Assembly (NCBI GenBank): GCA_030038695.1
Contig: JASHSN010000389.1
Span: 1-10,704 of the forward strand
Source of the DNA: Nitrososphaeraceae archaeon
GTDB taxonomy: Archaea > Thermoproteota > Nitrososphaeria > Nitrososphaerales > Nitrososphaeraceae
Direction of reading: 5' to 3'
Length of the DNA stretch: 10,704 nucleotides
Below the pieces are notes generated by a model. That model did no database searches, was not told where the DNA came from, and worked only from the letters and a program-made list of their open reading frames with translations. Made by a program: the position numbers and the translations under genes. Within the stretch, counting starts at the first letter, position 1. Each line of letters starts with the position of its first letter. Of this stretch, positions 1 through 5,781 are shown piece after piece.

Positions 1-50
1 AGTAATATATAGTTACTGTAGTGTAGCACCCTCTGGTGGATGTCATCTAA

Positions 51-194
51 GGTACTACCATAGACGAGATACGAGAATCACTTGCTGTGACAACTTCTGA
101 TGAGGTAAGATTTGCAATTTTCACCGTGTTACTTGATCACCGAGTTCAAACCCATAAAGTTCTATCAATTACCCTGAAATGGGTGTGCATATAG
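51..194 (+). other. Open frame without a start codon, possible gene remnant
   Basis: A 47-codon open stretch follows a TAA at 48-50 and ends at TAG 192-194. Its translation contains IDEIRESLAVTTSDEVRFA and then FTVLLDHRVQTHKVL, which has the charge pattern and hydrophobic spacing of a helical, possibly helix-turn-helix, protein. There is no ATG, GTG or TTG near its beginning, because an ATA stands where a start might be. It overlaps the 3' end of the opposite-strand frame at 146-334. I do not recognise a family. It could be the remains of a gene that extended upstream, or chance. Confidence 0.2.
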
Positions 195-334
195 GTATAG
201 ATATTGGCTACCAGGTTTTGAATATAATCTTTTAATCGAAGATTCTCAAAATTATGATGTCGGATTGACTGTTCAACGCCAGATTCATGTATTTTTTTGA
301 TTAGATATGTCCTGACTGTGTGTGTAGTTTCCAT
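146..334 (-). CDS. Small hypothetical protein, 62 aa
   Basis: An ATG-started frame encodes a 62-residue basic, His- and Tyr-rich protein (HHNFENLRLKDYIQNL in the middle) with no signal peptide, membrane segment or metal motif. On the same strand an AT-rich element reading CTTAATAGAA lies about 21-30 bases upstream (355-365). That is the spacing expected of an archaeal TATA box on a leaderless mRNA and is the main support for this start. I recognise no family. The frame overlaps another weak frame on the plus strand, so at most one of the two is likely real. Confidence 0.33.
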   Translation of the reverse strand: METTHTVRTYLIKKIHESGVEQSIRHHNFENLRLKDYIQNLVANIYTYMHTHFRVIDRTLWV

Positions 335-425
335 GCTTTTTCGGCTATGGATGATTCTATTAAGATTTATGATGGCTTAGTCTGCTTTATTCGGCCAATT
401 AGTGCCTCCGTAAACGCTTGAACTC

Positions 426-524
426 TTGACCTCTCCCGACTTGGAAGATATGAAGGAATTACTGCGTACGGCACAACAAGAAGAGCAGAAGATGATCCTG
501 CCTAGCAGCCGCTACAAAAACTAA
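426..524 (+). other. Short coding-like frame, possible C-terminal gene fragment
   Basis: From TTG at 426 to TAA at 522-524 the frame reads 32 residues: TSPDLEDMKELLRTAQQEE, then QKMILPSSRYKN. This strongly amphipathic, charged segment looks like the tail of a real protein. An ATG lies at 450. The frame is closed upstream by TAA at 411-413, so if this is a remnant the body of the gene is gone. It could also be a genuine microprotein. No family is recognised. Confidence 0.28.
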
Positions 525-533
525 AACCGAACC

Positions 534-550
534 AGAAAGAAAAAGAAAGA
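534..550 (-). terminator. Pyrimidine-tract terminator of the cupredoxin gene
   Basis: Read on the minus strand, this is a T-rich tract (TCTTTCTTTTTCTTTCT) beginning about 19 bases after the cupredoxin stop codon. Oligo-T tracts without a hairpin are the usual archaeal terminator, so this is a reasonable stop for that transcript. Confidence 0.45.
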
Positions 551-568
551 TACTGATAGTTGTTAACC

Positions 569-1126
569 TTAGGACACAACAACCTTCCCTACCATAGTTG
601 GGTGTATTTGACAGAAGTACGGAATCTCTCCTGCAGTATTGAAGGTATGGGAGAATGTTTTACCCAACGTTAACAGCGTTGACAATCCAGAATCAAACTC
701 CTTTCCCTTATTTGCATCATTATACCCGGTACCCGATGTAACCGTATGGGAGGCTGTGGTGTCTTTGTCTGTCCATGTCACACTACTTCCCGCTTTAATA
801 TTGATAAGGTCCGGCGAAAATGCTTTGCTTGCCAAGGTAGCAGCTCCAGGTACGATTGAAACGTCCTTACCACCAGTAGAGGCCGCGGTTATGTTCGCAG
901 TATTACTAAGGTATCTAAGGGAAGGAGGAGTAAGTAGTAGTGTAGGGTCGGTAATGACTGGCCTAGGTGGTAGGCCATAATGCTGTCGTAAAACTTTCTG
1001 CTGGGTTATCAAAACTTCTCTCGAGTAGGTTGGTCCTATATATCCAATCCATGCCCATAAGATTACGACTGCAGCAAGTGAAATGCCCATGATAAGAATC
1101 GACCAAGCAACCGTTTTCGACCCCAT
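569..1126 (-). CDS. Membrane-anchored plastocyanin-like blue (type I) copper protein
   Basis: The 185-residue protein has three parts. An N-terminal hydrophobic segment (about residues 8-30) is an uncleaved anchor or signal. A proline-rich linker (about 31-85) follows. A cupredoxin domain occupies about 86-185. The copper ligands can be read directly: His127 in TASHTVTSG, and Cys172, His175 and Met178 in YFCQIHPTMVGKV, the C-x2-H-x2-M arrangement of plastocyanin/halocyanin proteins. The domain should lie outside the membrane as a one-electron carrier. Thaumarchaea encode many such proteins, thought to replace cytochrome c in their respiratory chain. Electron partners cannot be told from this sequence. 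The ATG at 1126 is supported by a TATA-like box about 28 bases upstream. The gene stands alone, facing a broken repeat-protein gene. The N terminus could be processed, but the fold assignment is firm. Confidence 0.92.
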   Translation of the reverse strand: MGSKTVAWSILIMGISLAAVVILWAWIGYIGPTYSREVLITQQKVLRQHYGLPPRPVITDPTLLLTPPSLRYLSNTANITAASTGGKDVSIVPGAATLASKAFSPDLINIKAGSSVTWTDKDTTASHTVTSGTGYNDANKGKEFDSGLSTLLTLGKTFSHTFNTAGEIPYFCQIHPTMVGKVVVS

Positions 1127-1147
1127 GCTTCTGGAAACGTGTCATTG

Positions 1148-1162
1148 CTTTAAAAAATATTT
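1148..1162 (-). promoter_or_regulatory. TATA-like promoter of the cupredoxin gene
   Basis: Minus-strand reading gives AAATATTTTTTAAAG, centred about 28 bases before the cupredoxin ATG. The spacing implies a leaderless or nearly leaderless mRNA. The same AT-rich block lies only about 4-18 bases before the TTG of the opposite repeat-protein frame, too close to serve that gene in the usual way. Confidence 0.55.
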
Positions 1163-1345
1163 GCATTGATAAAGCATCACAAACGAGGTGCGATTCTTGT
1201 CTTTGTATTTGATCAATTCTATGCTGGATCAGGTAGCCTTTTTGATGGAAGAGGTGAGATGCTGATAGGAGGTAGCGGAGCTTTGACTCAAAACGAAGTC
1301 AACAACACTGGTGTTGTTGGCTTGTCGTCAAGTCAGAATTCGGAC

Positions 1346-1489
1346 GCAAATCAGTCCAACATTCCTAGCCTGATGGGATTGTTGGCAGGTGAGAATTTGA
1401 ATGCGAACTAACCCAACAATCCTGGACTCACGGGTTTCCTGCTGGCCGGCTTTAATGCGGCTTTAATGCGAACCAACCCAACAATGCTG
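1346..1489 (+). repeat. Degenerate tandem repeat encoding 18-19-residue Asn/Leu/Gly units
   Basis: Unit 1 (1346-1402) encodes ANQSNIPSLMGLLAGENLN. Unit 2 (1403-1458) encodes AN-stop-PNNPGLTGFLLAGFN. Unit 3 begins after the 11-bp duplication with ANQPNNAG. The shared DNA core is a run like AACCAACCCAACAAT. The repeats are internal to the broken gene and are not a mobile element. Confidence 0.6.
1448..1469 (+). repeat. Perfect 11-bp tandem duplication causing a frameshift
   Basis: GGCTTTAATGC occurs twice in a row (1448-1458 and 1459-1469). Eleven is not a multiple of three, so the second copy throws the repeat-protein frame out. Deleting one copy restores the reading to the next stop. This is typical of replication slippage. 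Confidence 0.85.
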
Positions 1490-1685
1490 GTCATATGACT
1501 ACTCAAACCAGCAGCAAAATTAATTACCCTGTCACCTTCTAGGATCAATCCATTGACAGCCGGGCATTAGTACATTCCCATCGTCTGTACTAGTCCCACA
1601 CACATGTTAGTTTAATGTATGATGATTCAATGGAGTGGCTATAGTGAGTCATTGGTAAGACCTGATAGGCTTCGATAATGCAAAT

Positions 1686-1706
1686 GCGCCAAATGGCGCG
1701 ACGCGC
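1686..1706. promoter_or_regulatory. Overlapping GC-rich palindromes, operator or hairpin candidate
   Basis: GCGCCA-AA-TGGCGC (1686-1699) is a perfect inverted repeat. It overlaps a second perfect one, GCGCG-A-CGCGC (1696-1706). Together they form a 21-base GC island in AT-rich surroundings, 42-62 bases upstream of the small gene at 1748. A regulator site or an RNA hairpin is possible. No protein can be named. Confidence 0.35.
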
Positions 1707-1747
1707 GGCTAATAAAGTTTGAATAGATCATAAACATATGTGAATAT

Positions 1748-1994
1748 ATGACAAATATCGCAAAATGCAAATTTTCATTTCCATCTGAAGAATTGTTAAA
1801 ACATACACACAAGGACAAGGTTTGGTTTCATATCACTTTAGATACTGACACGGGTAAAATCATTGTCGCCGACATTTTACCATGAGTTCTTCTTGTTAAT
1901 AAAGTTCTATCCAACAGAAAAACATACCATTTTTGACGACGTATCATTGGGTATTCGTTCGGTGGTGGTTAATAACAAGAATCGTGAGGACTAA
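1748..1994 (+). pseudogene. Small hypothetical gene, apparently frameshifted at about 1880
   Basis: ATG 1748 opens a 45-codon frame ending at TGA 1883-1885. It encodes a compact, coding-like sequence (KVWFHITLDTDTGKIIVADI) with the look of a small beta-rich domain. Directly after this, in the frame offset by one base, the sequence continues as HEFFLLIKFYPTEKHTIFDD and VSLGIRSVVVNNKNRED to TAA 1992-1994. Joining the two gives about 83 residues, so a one-base insertion or two-base deletion near 1879-1882 is likely. The alternative is that the 45-residue product is genuine and the tail is chance. The 3' end overlaps by four bases the stop of the convergent gene at 1991-2287. I recognise no family. 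Confidence 0.5.
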
Positions 1995-2287
1995 TAATAT
2001 TCTTTATGTTCAAACATTTTGTACCTAGGGTTTGGCTCTCCCCTTTGATGCCATACTAACATGATCTTTCCAAGTGCACTTGGCATGGAAAATATATCAA
2101 ACTCAATGCCATTCTTTTCACACGTGTCTATCAAATTTTTTATGTCCTTGTATAGCCACCCATCTTGAAAATATGGCTGTGAAGTATAGTGCTCATTACA
2201 GGCCAAATCTCTGGTTTTGCCTGGATCTTCCAAATAATCGACATGTATACTTTGTGATAGCCATCTTGGTGGTATCTCTTCACTCAT
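1991..2287 (-). CDS. Hypothetical protein, 98 aa
   Basis: The ATG-started frame of 98 residues is rich in aromatic and charged residues (Trp at about 9, 44 and 79; LYKDIKNLIDTCEKNGIEFD in the middle). It has no membrane segment and only two Cys, so it is probably a soluble cytoplasmic alpha/beta protein. The start is supported by a very good TATA box about 26 bases upstream. The final codons overlap the end of the small plus-strand gene at 1748-1994, so the two are convergent. I do not recognise the family. The composition and promoter make a real gene likely. Confidence 0.65.
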   Translation of the reverse strand: MSEEIPPRWLSQSIHVDYLEDPGKTRDLACNEHYTSQPYFQDGWLYKDIKNLIDTCEKNGIEFDIFSMPSALGKIMLVWHQRGEPNPRYKMFEHKEYY

Positions 2288-2307
2288 AACAGGGATCTCG
2301 GGCCTTC

Positions 2308-2319
2308 AATATATATACA
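2308..2319 (-). promoter_or_regulatory. TATA box of the 98-residue protein gene
   Basis: The minus strand reads TTGTATATATATTG around these bases, centred about 26 bases before the ATG at 2287. This is the spacing of an archaeal promoter driving a leaderless mRNA. Confidence 0.6.
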
Positions 2320-2400
2320 ATTATTGGCAGCATCTAAAGAACTGTATCTGAAGATTAAACTTCCAACTCAGACAGGTTATTCTGCCTAAGGAAAAGCTGC

Positions 2401-2643
2401 TTGTTGAAAATTGATAATAATAATTTCTTCATATGGGGAAGAGTTTTCTCCATAAAGCTCTGCGGGTATATCGATAGGTCTGACAATCATAGCCATGATA
2501 ACTTGCTTAGGGCTATGCATATATGTAAGAGGAAAGGAGAGAAAATAATTCCCGATATGAAAAGTATCGATGGACTACTACCGTTACATAGATGGAGTAC
2601 TAATGTGTTGATGACAGCTTCTATTCTGTCTGCTCATCGCTAG
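2401..2643 (+). CDS. Doubtful hypothetical ORF, 80 aa
   Basis: A TTG-started frame of 80 codons ends at TAG 2641-2643 in an otherwise empty 470-base gap. The product would be basic and mixed in composition (KRKGEKIIPDMKSIDGLL near residues 44-61), with no recognisable domain, membrane helix or metal motif. No convincing TATA box stands 25-30 bases before the TTG. I see no better frame on either strand. It may be a real unknown gene, a remnant or chance. Confidence 0.25.
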   Translation: MLKIDNNNFFIWGRVFSIKLCGYIDRSDNHSHDNLLRAMHICKRKGEKIIPDMKSIDGLLPLHRWSTNVLMTASILSAHR

Positions 2644-2720
2644 TCCTTATTTCGAATAAATATCAATGAAAACTAAATCATGGACCGTGATTTGTTAAAG
2701 GTGGTAAGTTGTTTAACTTA

Positions 2721-2740
2721 GTTTAAAAAAAGAAAGAGAG
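2721..2740 (-). terminator. Oligo-T terminator of the small secreted protein gene
   Basis: Reading the minus strand past the stop at 2757 gives CTCTCTTTCTTTTTTTAAAC, a long pyrimidine tract with seven consecutive T. It is a typical archaeal intrinsic terminator. Confidence 0.5.
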
Positions 2741-2756
2741 ACTCGTATAACAATTT

Positions 2757-3098
2757 TCAACCACCGCCGCCTGGAGGTTCCTCGCAAAACCCTTCGTTGT
2801 TTACGTTATTGCATACCACACTAGCATTCAATCTCGCTTCTGCGGAGTTAATTCCCTGATTAGTCATATTGATTTCCGTCAATGCTCCTTGCGAATTACC
2901 CGTCTTTATTTCCTTCATGGCTTGAATTAAGTGCATTTTAGCTGACTGAAGGAGAGACGTAGGGTCAGACCCACTTCCAGTATTACTTGACGAACTTTGA
3001 GCAGTGACAGGAACAGTGGACTGAGCTGTTAATATGCCCAATATTACTAAGGCTATGAATGCCGTGACAACGCATGCAAAGTTGAATCCGATTGACAT
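2757..3098 (-). CDS. Small secreted helical protein with Cys pair and Gly tail, 113 aa
   Basis: The 113-residue protein begins with a hydrophobic export segment (about residues 8-24) followed by a Ser/Gly/Thr-rich stretch (about 25-47), consistent with a signal peptide cut near residues 24-34. Residues 47-92 form a predicted amphipathic helical region (LLQSAKMHLIQAMKEIKTGN, then ALTEINMTNQGINSAEARLN). The C terminus has Cys96 and Cys105, which could form a disulfide outside the cell, and ends EEPPGGGG. Short exported helical proteins of this kind are common in soil thaumarchaea. The role is unknown. The ATG is supported by a TATA box about 30 bases upstream and the transcript ends at an oligo-T tract. 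It stands alone. Confidence 0.75.
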   Translation of the reverse strand: MSIGFNFACVVTAFIALVILGILTAQSTVPVTAQSSSSNTGSGSDPTSLLQSAKMHLIQAMKEIKTGNSQGALTEINMTNQGINSAEARLNASVVCNNVNNEGFCEEPPGGGG

Positions 3099-3123
3099 CT
3101 TGCTGCCTACACTCGAGGAATTC

Positions 3124-3133
3124 GTATATAAAG
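3124..3133 (-). promoter_or_regulatory. TATA box of the small secreted protein gene
   Basis: The minus strand reads CTTTATATACG here, about 30 bases before the ATG at 3098. This is a strong match to the archaeal TATA consensus at leaderless spacing. Confidence 0.6.
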
Positions 3134-3340
3134 ATTATAAAACTTCTTCTGAGTGAACTCTCGTTACATTCAGAAATTGAATGATGAATGCCCATTGTGC
3201 ATAGGTGGTGGTTTCAAGAGGAACTGGCAAACGGTTTGGTTAAGTAACCGCATCATAACACGGGATGTGGTCAATAGGAAAATGATCTTCGTTTTAGAGT
3301 GGATAGTTCTAAATAGAGATCACTGAGAATCATATCATCA

Positions 3341-3478
3341 TTGCCCAAGAAAACAGTGTATGGTAAATGTCCGAGGTGTAAAACAAAAAGTGCTCTTGAG
3401 GTAGTTTCAGGAAACCCCGGGAAAGAGAAATTCAAGTGTAATCAATGTTATTACAAATTTGGAATGGAGGAGCTTTAG
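3341..3478 (+). CDS. Zinc-ribbon microprotein, 45 aa
   Basis: A TTG-started frame of 45 codons encodes a compact zinc ribbon. CPRC (Cys10, Cys13) and CNQC (Cys33, Cys36) are two knuckles separated by 19 residues, with lysine-rich surroundings. This four-Cys spacing is typical of archaeal rubredoxin-like or transcription-factor-like zinc ribbons that bind one Zn and often contact nucleic acid or protein. The in-frame stop at 3314-3316 and the lack of an ATG make TTG 3341 the best start. An AT-rich element (TTCTAAATAG, 3307-3316) lies about 25-34 bases upstream. Six T follow the stop. The neighbour at 3532-3705 is a convergent zinc-finger gene. The exact target is unknown. Confidence 0.75.
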   Translation: MPKKTVYGKCPRCKTKSALEVVSGNPGKEKFKCNQCYYKFGMEEL

Positions 3479-3487
3479 TATGCCTGG

Positions 3488-3493
3488 TTTTTT
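3488..3493 (+). terminator. T6 terminator after the zinc-ribbon microprotein gene
   Basis: GG followed by six T begins about 9 bases after the TAG of the 45-residue zinc-ribbon gene, a plausible archaeal oligo-T terminator. Confidence 0.4.
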
Positions 3494-3531
3494 CAGTACT
3501 CTATGCGGACATTTACATTAATAATGGTACA

Positions 3532-3705
3532 TTAAATAGTGGTTTGGTGAGCATGGCGAGCATGATCTTCAAGTTCTCTTTCGTTACGAGCTGTTAGTCC
3601 ACATAGTTTGCAGGTTGCTTGCCTTGAGCTGAGTGATTTAAATTGTTCGGATTCCAAGCTATCATTCTCATTTGTTTCATAATTCCTAGAGTGGCTGTTT
3701 GACAA
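3532..3705 (-). CDS. C2H2 zinc-finger microprotein, 57 aa
   Basis: The minus-strand frame from TTG 3705 to TAA 3532 encodes 57 residues. After a polar N-terminal half (SNSHSRNYETNENDSLESE), a single classical C2H2 finger fills the C terminus: Cys32-x2-Cys35-x12-His48-x4-His53, in CKLCGLTARNERELEDHARH. The spacing fits the C-x2-C-x12-H-x3-5-H rule exactly. Single-finger small proteins are widespread in thaumarchaea and are presumed nucleic-acid or protein binders. No ATG is available. Upstream the frame stays open to a TGA near 3750, so the start could differ by a few codons. It converges on the zinc-ribbon gene at 3341-3478, with 53 bases between the stops. The Zn site is firm; the function is unknown. 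Confidence 0.68.
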   Translation of the reverse strand: MSNSHSRNYETNENDSLESEQFKSLSSRQATCKLCGLTARNERELEDHARHAHQTTI

Positions 3706-3811
3706 TTCTTCAATATGATCACTACAAGGTACTAAATTAAGGGTTAAGCATCAATCCGAATACTGTAGAAGGTAGACCCGTGTTTGTCAGACAGTTGAGC
3801 AAGTCCCGTGA

Positions 3812-4303
3812 CTATAAATCAATAAAATTGACTTCTTTAGTCAGTGTGTCAAATATTGCTATAGTTGCCATATATCCAAAGAACCAACCTTTAGCAGTTC
3901 CAGGGTTAAGCACTAAAGTTTTACCGACCTTAGAGTTCAATGTTCGATGAGTATGCCCACACACTACAACGTCATATTTTGCTGACTGGATTAACGAATT
4001 TCTTCGGTCTTGTTGAGTTCCATGATATATCGCAAAAAGTATATCATCGACTTCAAATTCACAAACATCACCCTTAATTTGGCCACCTATCTCGGTGAAG
4101 GCATCTGCTATGCGAGATTTATCACAATCATTATTTCCAAATACTCCCACTAATTTTACGCCGTGAAAAACTCTGATTGCTTCAGGACTCACGTAGTCTC
4201 CAGCATGAAAGACGATACCCGTTTTCCTCTCTTTAAATACTTCGACGGATTTCCGTATATTCTCTATCTCATCATGGGTATCTGATATCAGCCCGATTTT
4301 CAA
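3812..4303 (-). CDS. YfcE/MJ0936-family metallophosphoesterase
   Basis: This 163-residue protein is a single-domain calcineurin-like phosphoesterase of the YfcE/MJ0936 type, at the usual length for the family. All metal-binding motifs are present in order: Asp8-x-His10 (ISDTH), Gly35-Asp36 (FHAGDYV), Gly56-Asn57-Asn58-Asp59 (FGNND), His94 (IYHGT) and Gly116-His117-Thr118-His119 (CGHTH). Characterised members are Mn/Ni-dependent phosphodiesterases. The cellular substrate is usually not known and cannot be told here. The start is TTG at 4303, because residues MKIGLISDTH match the normal N terminus of the family. It lies 29 bases after the stop of the DUF6659-like gene on the same strand, so the two are probably cotranscribed. 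Confidence 0.92.
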   Translation of the reverse strand: MKIGLISDTHDEIENIRKSVEVFKERKTGIVFHAGDYVSPEAIRVFHGVKLVGVFGNNDCDKSRIADAFTEIGGQIKGDVCEFEVDDILFAIYHGTQQDRRNSLIQSAKYDVVVCGHTHRTLNSKVGKTLVLNPGTAKGWFFGYMATIAIFDTLTKEVNFIDL

Positions 4304-4332
4304 TTTTTACCCGCTATTTATTACAATACCTG

Positions 4333-4866
4333 CTATTTTCGTTCTTCTAGATTGTCTGTTTTCATCTCACGAATCAACTCTCTGACAGTAGGGAGATCTA
4401 GGTCAAGCTGTTCTGCAATTAACTCTTCAGGAATGTCAGATTTGAGAAGATTTTTCAGTACTTCCTTTTTCTCTTCATTTACGATATTAGAGGGACTAAA
4501 GATAGAAACAACTCCTATGGAATTTACATATTCCGAAACCTTTTCAAGTAGATTTTCTGTATTTATGGAATTCTCCGCAGAGAGCACAATTATATGATTC
4601 TTCAGAGGAATACTATATATTTTTACCTTATCATAAGCGTAAACTATATGATTCAATTCACCCAACTCATGGGAGAACTGTTTCCTCATTTCGACAATAT
4701 GGGCAGTTTGAGAAAAGCTCACTTCTTGACTCTTTGCTTCAAGATATTCCTCAAATCCCTGTCGCATACGTCCTGCATGCAAATGTCCTGACTTGTCCAT
4801 GAATCCAACAAATCTTATTTTACTGTCAAGATCAATTACATTCCTAGAAAACTCGTCTACGTTCAT
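4333..4866 (-). CDS. DUF6659-like protein with C-terminal helix-turn-helix
   Basis: The 177-residue protein has two parts. Residues 1 to about 120 resemble the thaumarchaeal DUF6659 family: KIRFVGFMDKSGHLHAGRMR near 16-35, then a helical stretch and an alternating beta-rich segment (VKIYSIPLKNHIIVLSAE) like a small sensor domain. Residues about 132-170 form a likely winged or simple helix-turn-helix (IPEELIAEQLDLDLPTVREL), suggesting a DNA-binding or dimerising tail. This would make it a candidate one-component regulator. The family name comes from memory of typical members and the regulator role is inference. The start ATG has a TATA-like box about 26 bases upstream. It is the first gene of a probable operon with the phosphodiesterase at 3812-4303. 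Confidence 0.75.
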   Translation of the reverse strand: MNVDEFSRNVIDLDSKIRFVGFMDKSGHLHAGRMRQGFEEYLEAKSQEVSFSQTAHIVEMRKQFSHELGELNHIVYAYDKVKIYSIPLKNHIIVLSAENSINTENLLEKVSEYVNSIGVVSIFSPSNIVNEEKKEVLKNLLKSDIPEELIAEQLDLDLPTVRELIREMKTDNLEERK

Positions 4867-4887
4867 GCTCTCTATTTATGACAGGAC

Positions 4888-4896
4888 AATAAAAGC
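4888..4896 (-). promoter_or_regulatory. TATA-like promoter of the DUF6659/phosphodiesterase operon
   Basis: The minus strand reads GCTTTTATT here, centred about 26 bases before the ATG at 4866, consistent with a leaderless transcript. Confidence 0.45.
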
Positions 4897-5184
4897 ATAC
4901 GTATTGCGCTCATGGGTATGTATGTCTATTTAATAAGCCCTCTTGAACTTTAAAATGGACTAGATTTCGGTGACCTTGAACAGGATGCGTTTTATGATAC
5001 TACCCTGGCATATACGACCATGCATATTCGTATTTCAATACAAGATTCGTTCGCCATTCCAATAAGTTCTTACCTGTAGGTCAATTTCATTTCCTCGCAC
5101 ATTTGCTAGATGTAACTCAAATGCGCAGCCGGGATAGTTGTGGTTGACACCATGGAAGTACTAGATTTAAAGAAAAAAGCTATT
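4897..5184. other. Intergenic region with a weak start-less open frame
   Basis: No convincing gene is visible between the divergent promoters of the DUF6659-like and DUF5679 genes. One plus-strand frame (4954-5079, 41 codons) has coding-like composition (GLDFGDLEQDAFYDTTLAYT), but its first ATG comes only near its middle and no domain is recognisable. It may be a remnant. I see no tRNA, repeat or insertion-sequence end. Confidence 0.3.
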
Positions 5185-5192
5185 CTTATATT
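5185..5192 (+). promoter_or_regulatory. TATA box of the DUF5679 gene, deciding its start
   Basis: CTTATATT, preceded by a purine-rich BRE-like run (AAGAAAAAAGC), is centred about 23 bases before ATG 5212. The frame stays open upstream to a GTG at 5140, but this promoter position argues for 5212 as the true first codon. Confidence 0.6.
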
Positions 5193-5211
5193 CAAGCACG
5201 AGATTTACTTC

Positions 5212-5460
5212 ATGTTGGTAACAACGCAAGCGTATTGTGTAAAATGTAAATCGAAAAGAGATATGAAAAATGAGAAGCAAATGACAATGAAGAACGGAAG
5301 ACAAGCTATTTCTGGAATTTGTACTGTGTGTGGTACGAAAATGTTCAAAATTGGGGGTGGAATTACGGCCAAACCACTGGCCAGGATAAAGGCAGCAAGT
5401 AAGAAGCCAGCTAAACCAAAAGTGAACAAGGCGAAGACAAAAAAAAGTAAGCGAAAATAA
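5212..5460 (+). CDS. DUF5679 zinc-ribbon protein with Lys/Ala-rich tail
   Basis: The 82-residue protein is a DUF5679 domain (about residues 7-48) with two zinc knuckles, Cys9-x2-Cys12 (YCVKCKSKRDM) and Cys37-x2-Cys40 (CTVCGTKMFKIG), and the family signature MKNGRQAISG between them. Residues 53-82 form a strongly basic Lys/Ala/Pro tail resembling histone or HU tails, which suggests nucleic-acid or ribosome binding; that role is inference. The longest frame begins at GTG 5140 and would add 24 residues (VDTMEVLDLKKKAILIF...), which do not look like the family. The TATA box 23 bases before ATG 5212 favours the shorter form. The gene is monocistronic. Confidence 0.85.
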   Translation: MLVTTQAYCVKCKSKRDMKNEKQMTMKNGRQAISGICTVCGTKMFKIGGGITAKPLARIKAASKKPAKPKVNKAKTKKSKRK

Positions 5461-5781
5461 GTTATAGTATCTGATTGGATTTTCTAATAACAATTCAATA
5501 AATTTTTAGTATCAATTAATAATCCATTCATATGAACGTAAGTCACAATAATAGCACCTCTGATCGTCATTTTTTTAGGATTTGAACAGTACCCACAGCC
5601 AGGTACGGTACGTCTAAGGAGAAACTCCCTTGCTGCTGCAGCTAAATCCTCACCAGCCTACGACAAAAACATTGACGAATCAGTACAGTCGGCATTTACC
5701 TCAATTTGTTGCATGATTATTGAGTCTAGAGTATGGCATTACAGGTGTTAAAAACAATTTTCATGTACGTATCCGTTTGAA
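5461..5781. other. 321-base intergenic region with a start-less coding-like frame
   Basis: The first bases after the DUF5679 gene contain T-rich tracts (near 5481 and 5504) that can end its transcript. A plus-strand frame at 5542-5751 stays open for 69 codons between two TAA stops and reads FEQYPQPGTVRLRRNSLAAA in its middle, but it has no usable start codon there and no recognisable domain. It may be a gene remnant. No tRNA-like fold or insertion-sequence end was found. Confidence 0.3.

Larger units (their letters stand above)
1166..1542 (+). pseudogene. Broken Asn/Gly-rich repeat protein gene (nonsense mutation plus 11-bp duplication)
   Basis: The frame starts at TTG 1166 and runs 81 codons to TAA 1409-1411. 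It has a basic, hydrophobic start (HHKRGAILVFVF), then a Gly/Ser/Asn-rich body. The coding pattern clearly continues past the stop. NAN-stop-PNNPGLTGFLLAGF matches the preceding repeat ANQSNIPSLMGLLAGENLN, and the stop sits where Gln (CAA) is expected, so one C-to-T change at 1409 created it. A perfect 11-bp tandem duplication at 1448-1469 (GGCTTTAATGC twice) then shifts the frame. Removing one copy restores NANQPNNAGHMTTQT and a clean run to TAG at 1540-1542, giving about 121 residues. The function is unknown; an exported or surface low-complexity protein is a guess. The putative signal segment contains an Asp, so the N terminus may also be damaged. Confidence 0.7.

Noticed and set aside
639..980. 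Long plus-strand frame opposite the cupredoxin gene
   Set aside because: It is the complement of a gene with unmistakable copper-ligand motifs, and the translation shows no domain.
963..1166. Minus-strand frame overlapping the start of the cupredoxin gene
   Set aside because: It is out of frame with the cupredoxin and covers its promoter. No coding signal.
2074..2289. Plus-strand frame opposite the 98-residue gene
   Set aside because: The minus-strand gene has the TATA box and better composition.
4352..4791. Plus-strand frames opposite the DUF6659-like gene
   Set aside because: They are complementary to a well-supported gene with a promoter and show no domains.
5167..5493. Two minus-strand frames opposite the DUF5679 gene
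   Set aside because: Shadows of a zinc-ribbon gene with clear Cys motifs. Their hydrophobic runs come from the complement of lysine-rich codons.
5560..5610. Possible tRNA T-arm (TTCAAATCC on the minus strand)
   Set aside because: The flanking bases do not pair into a T-stem, and no anticodon arm or acceptor stem could be found.
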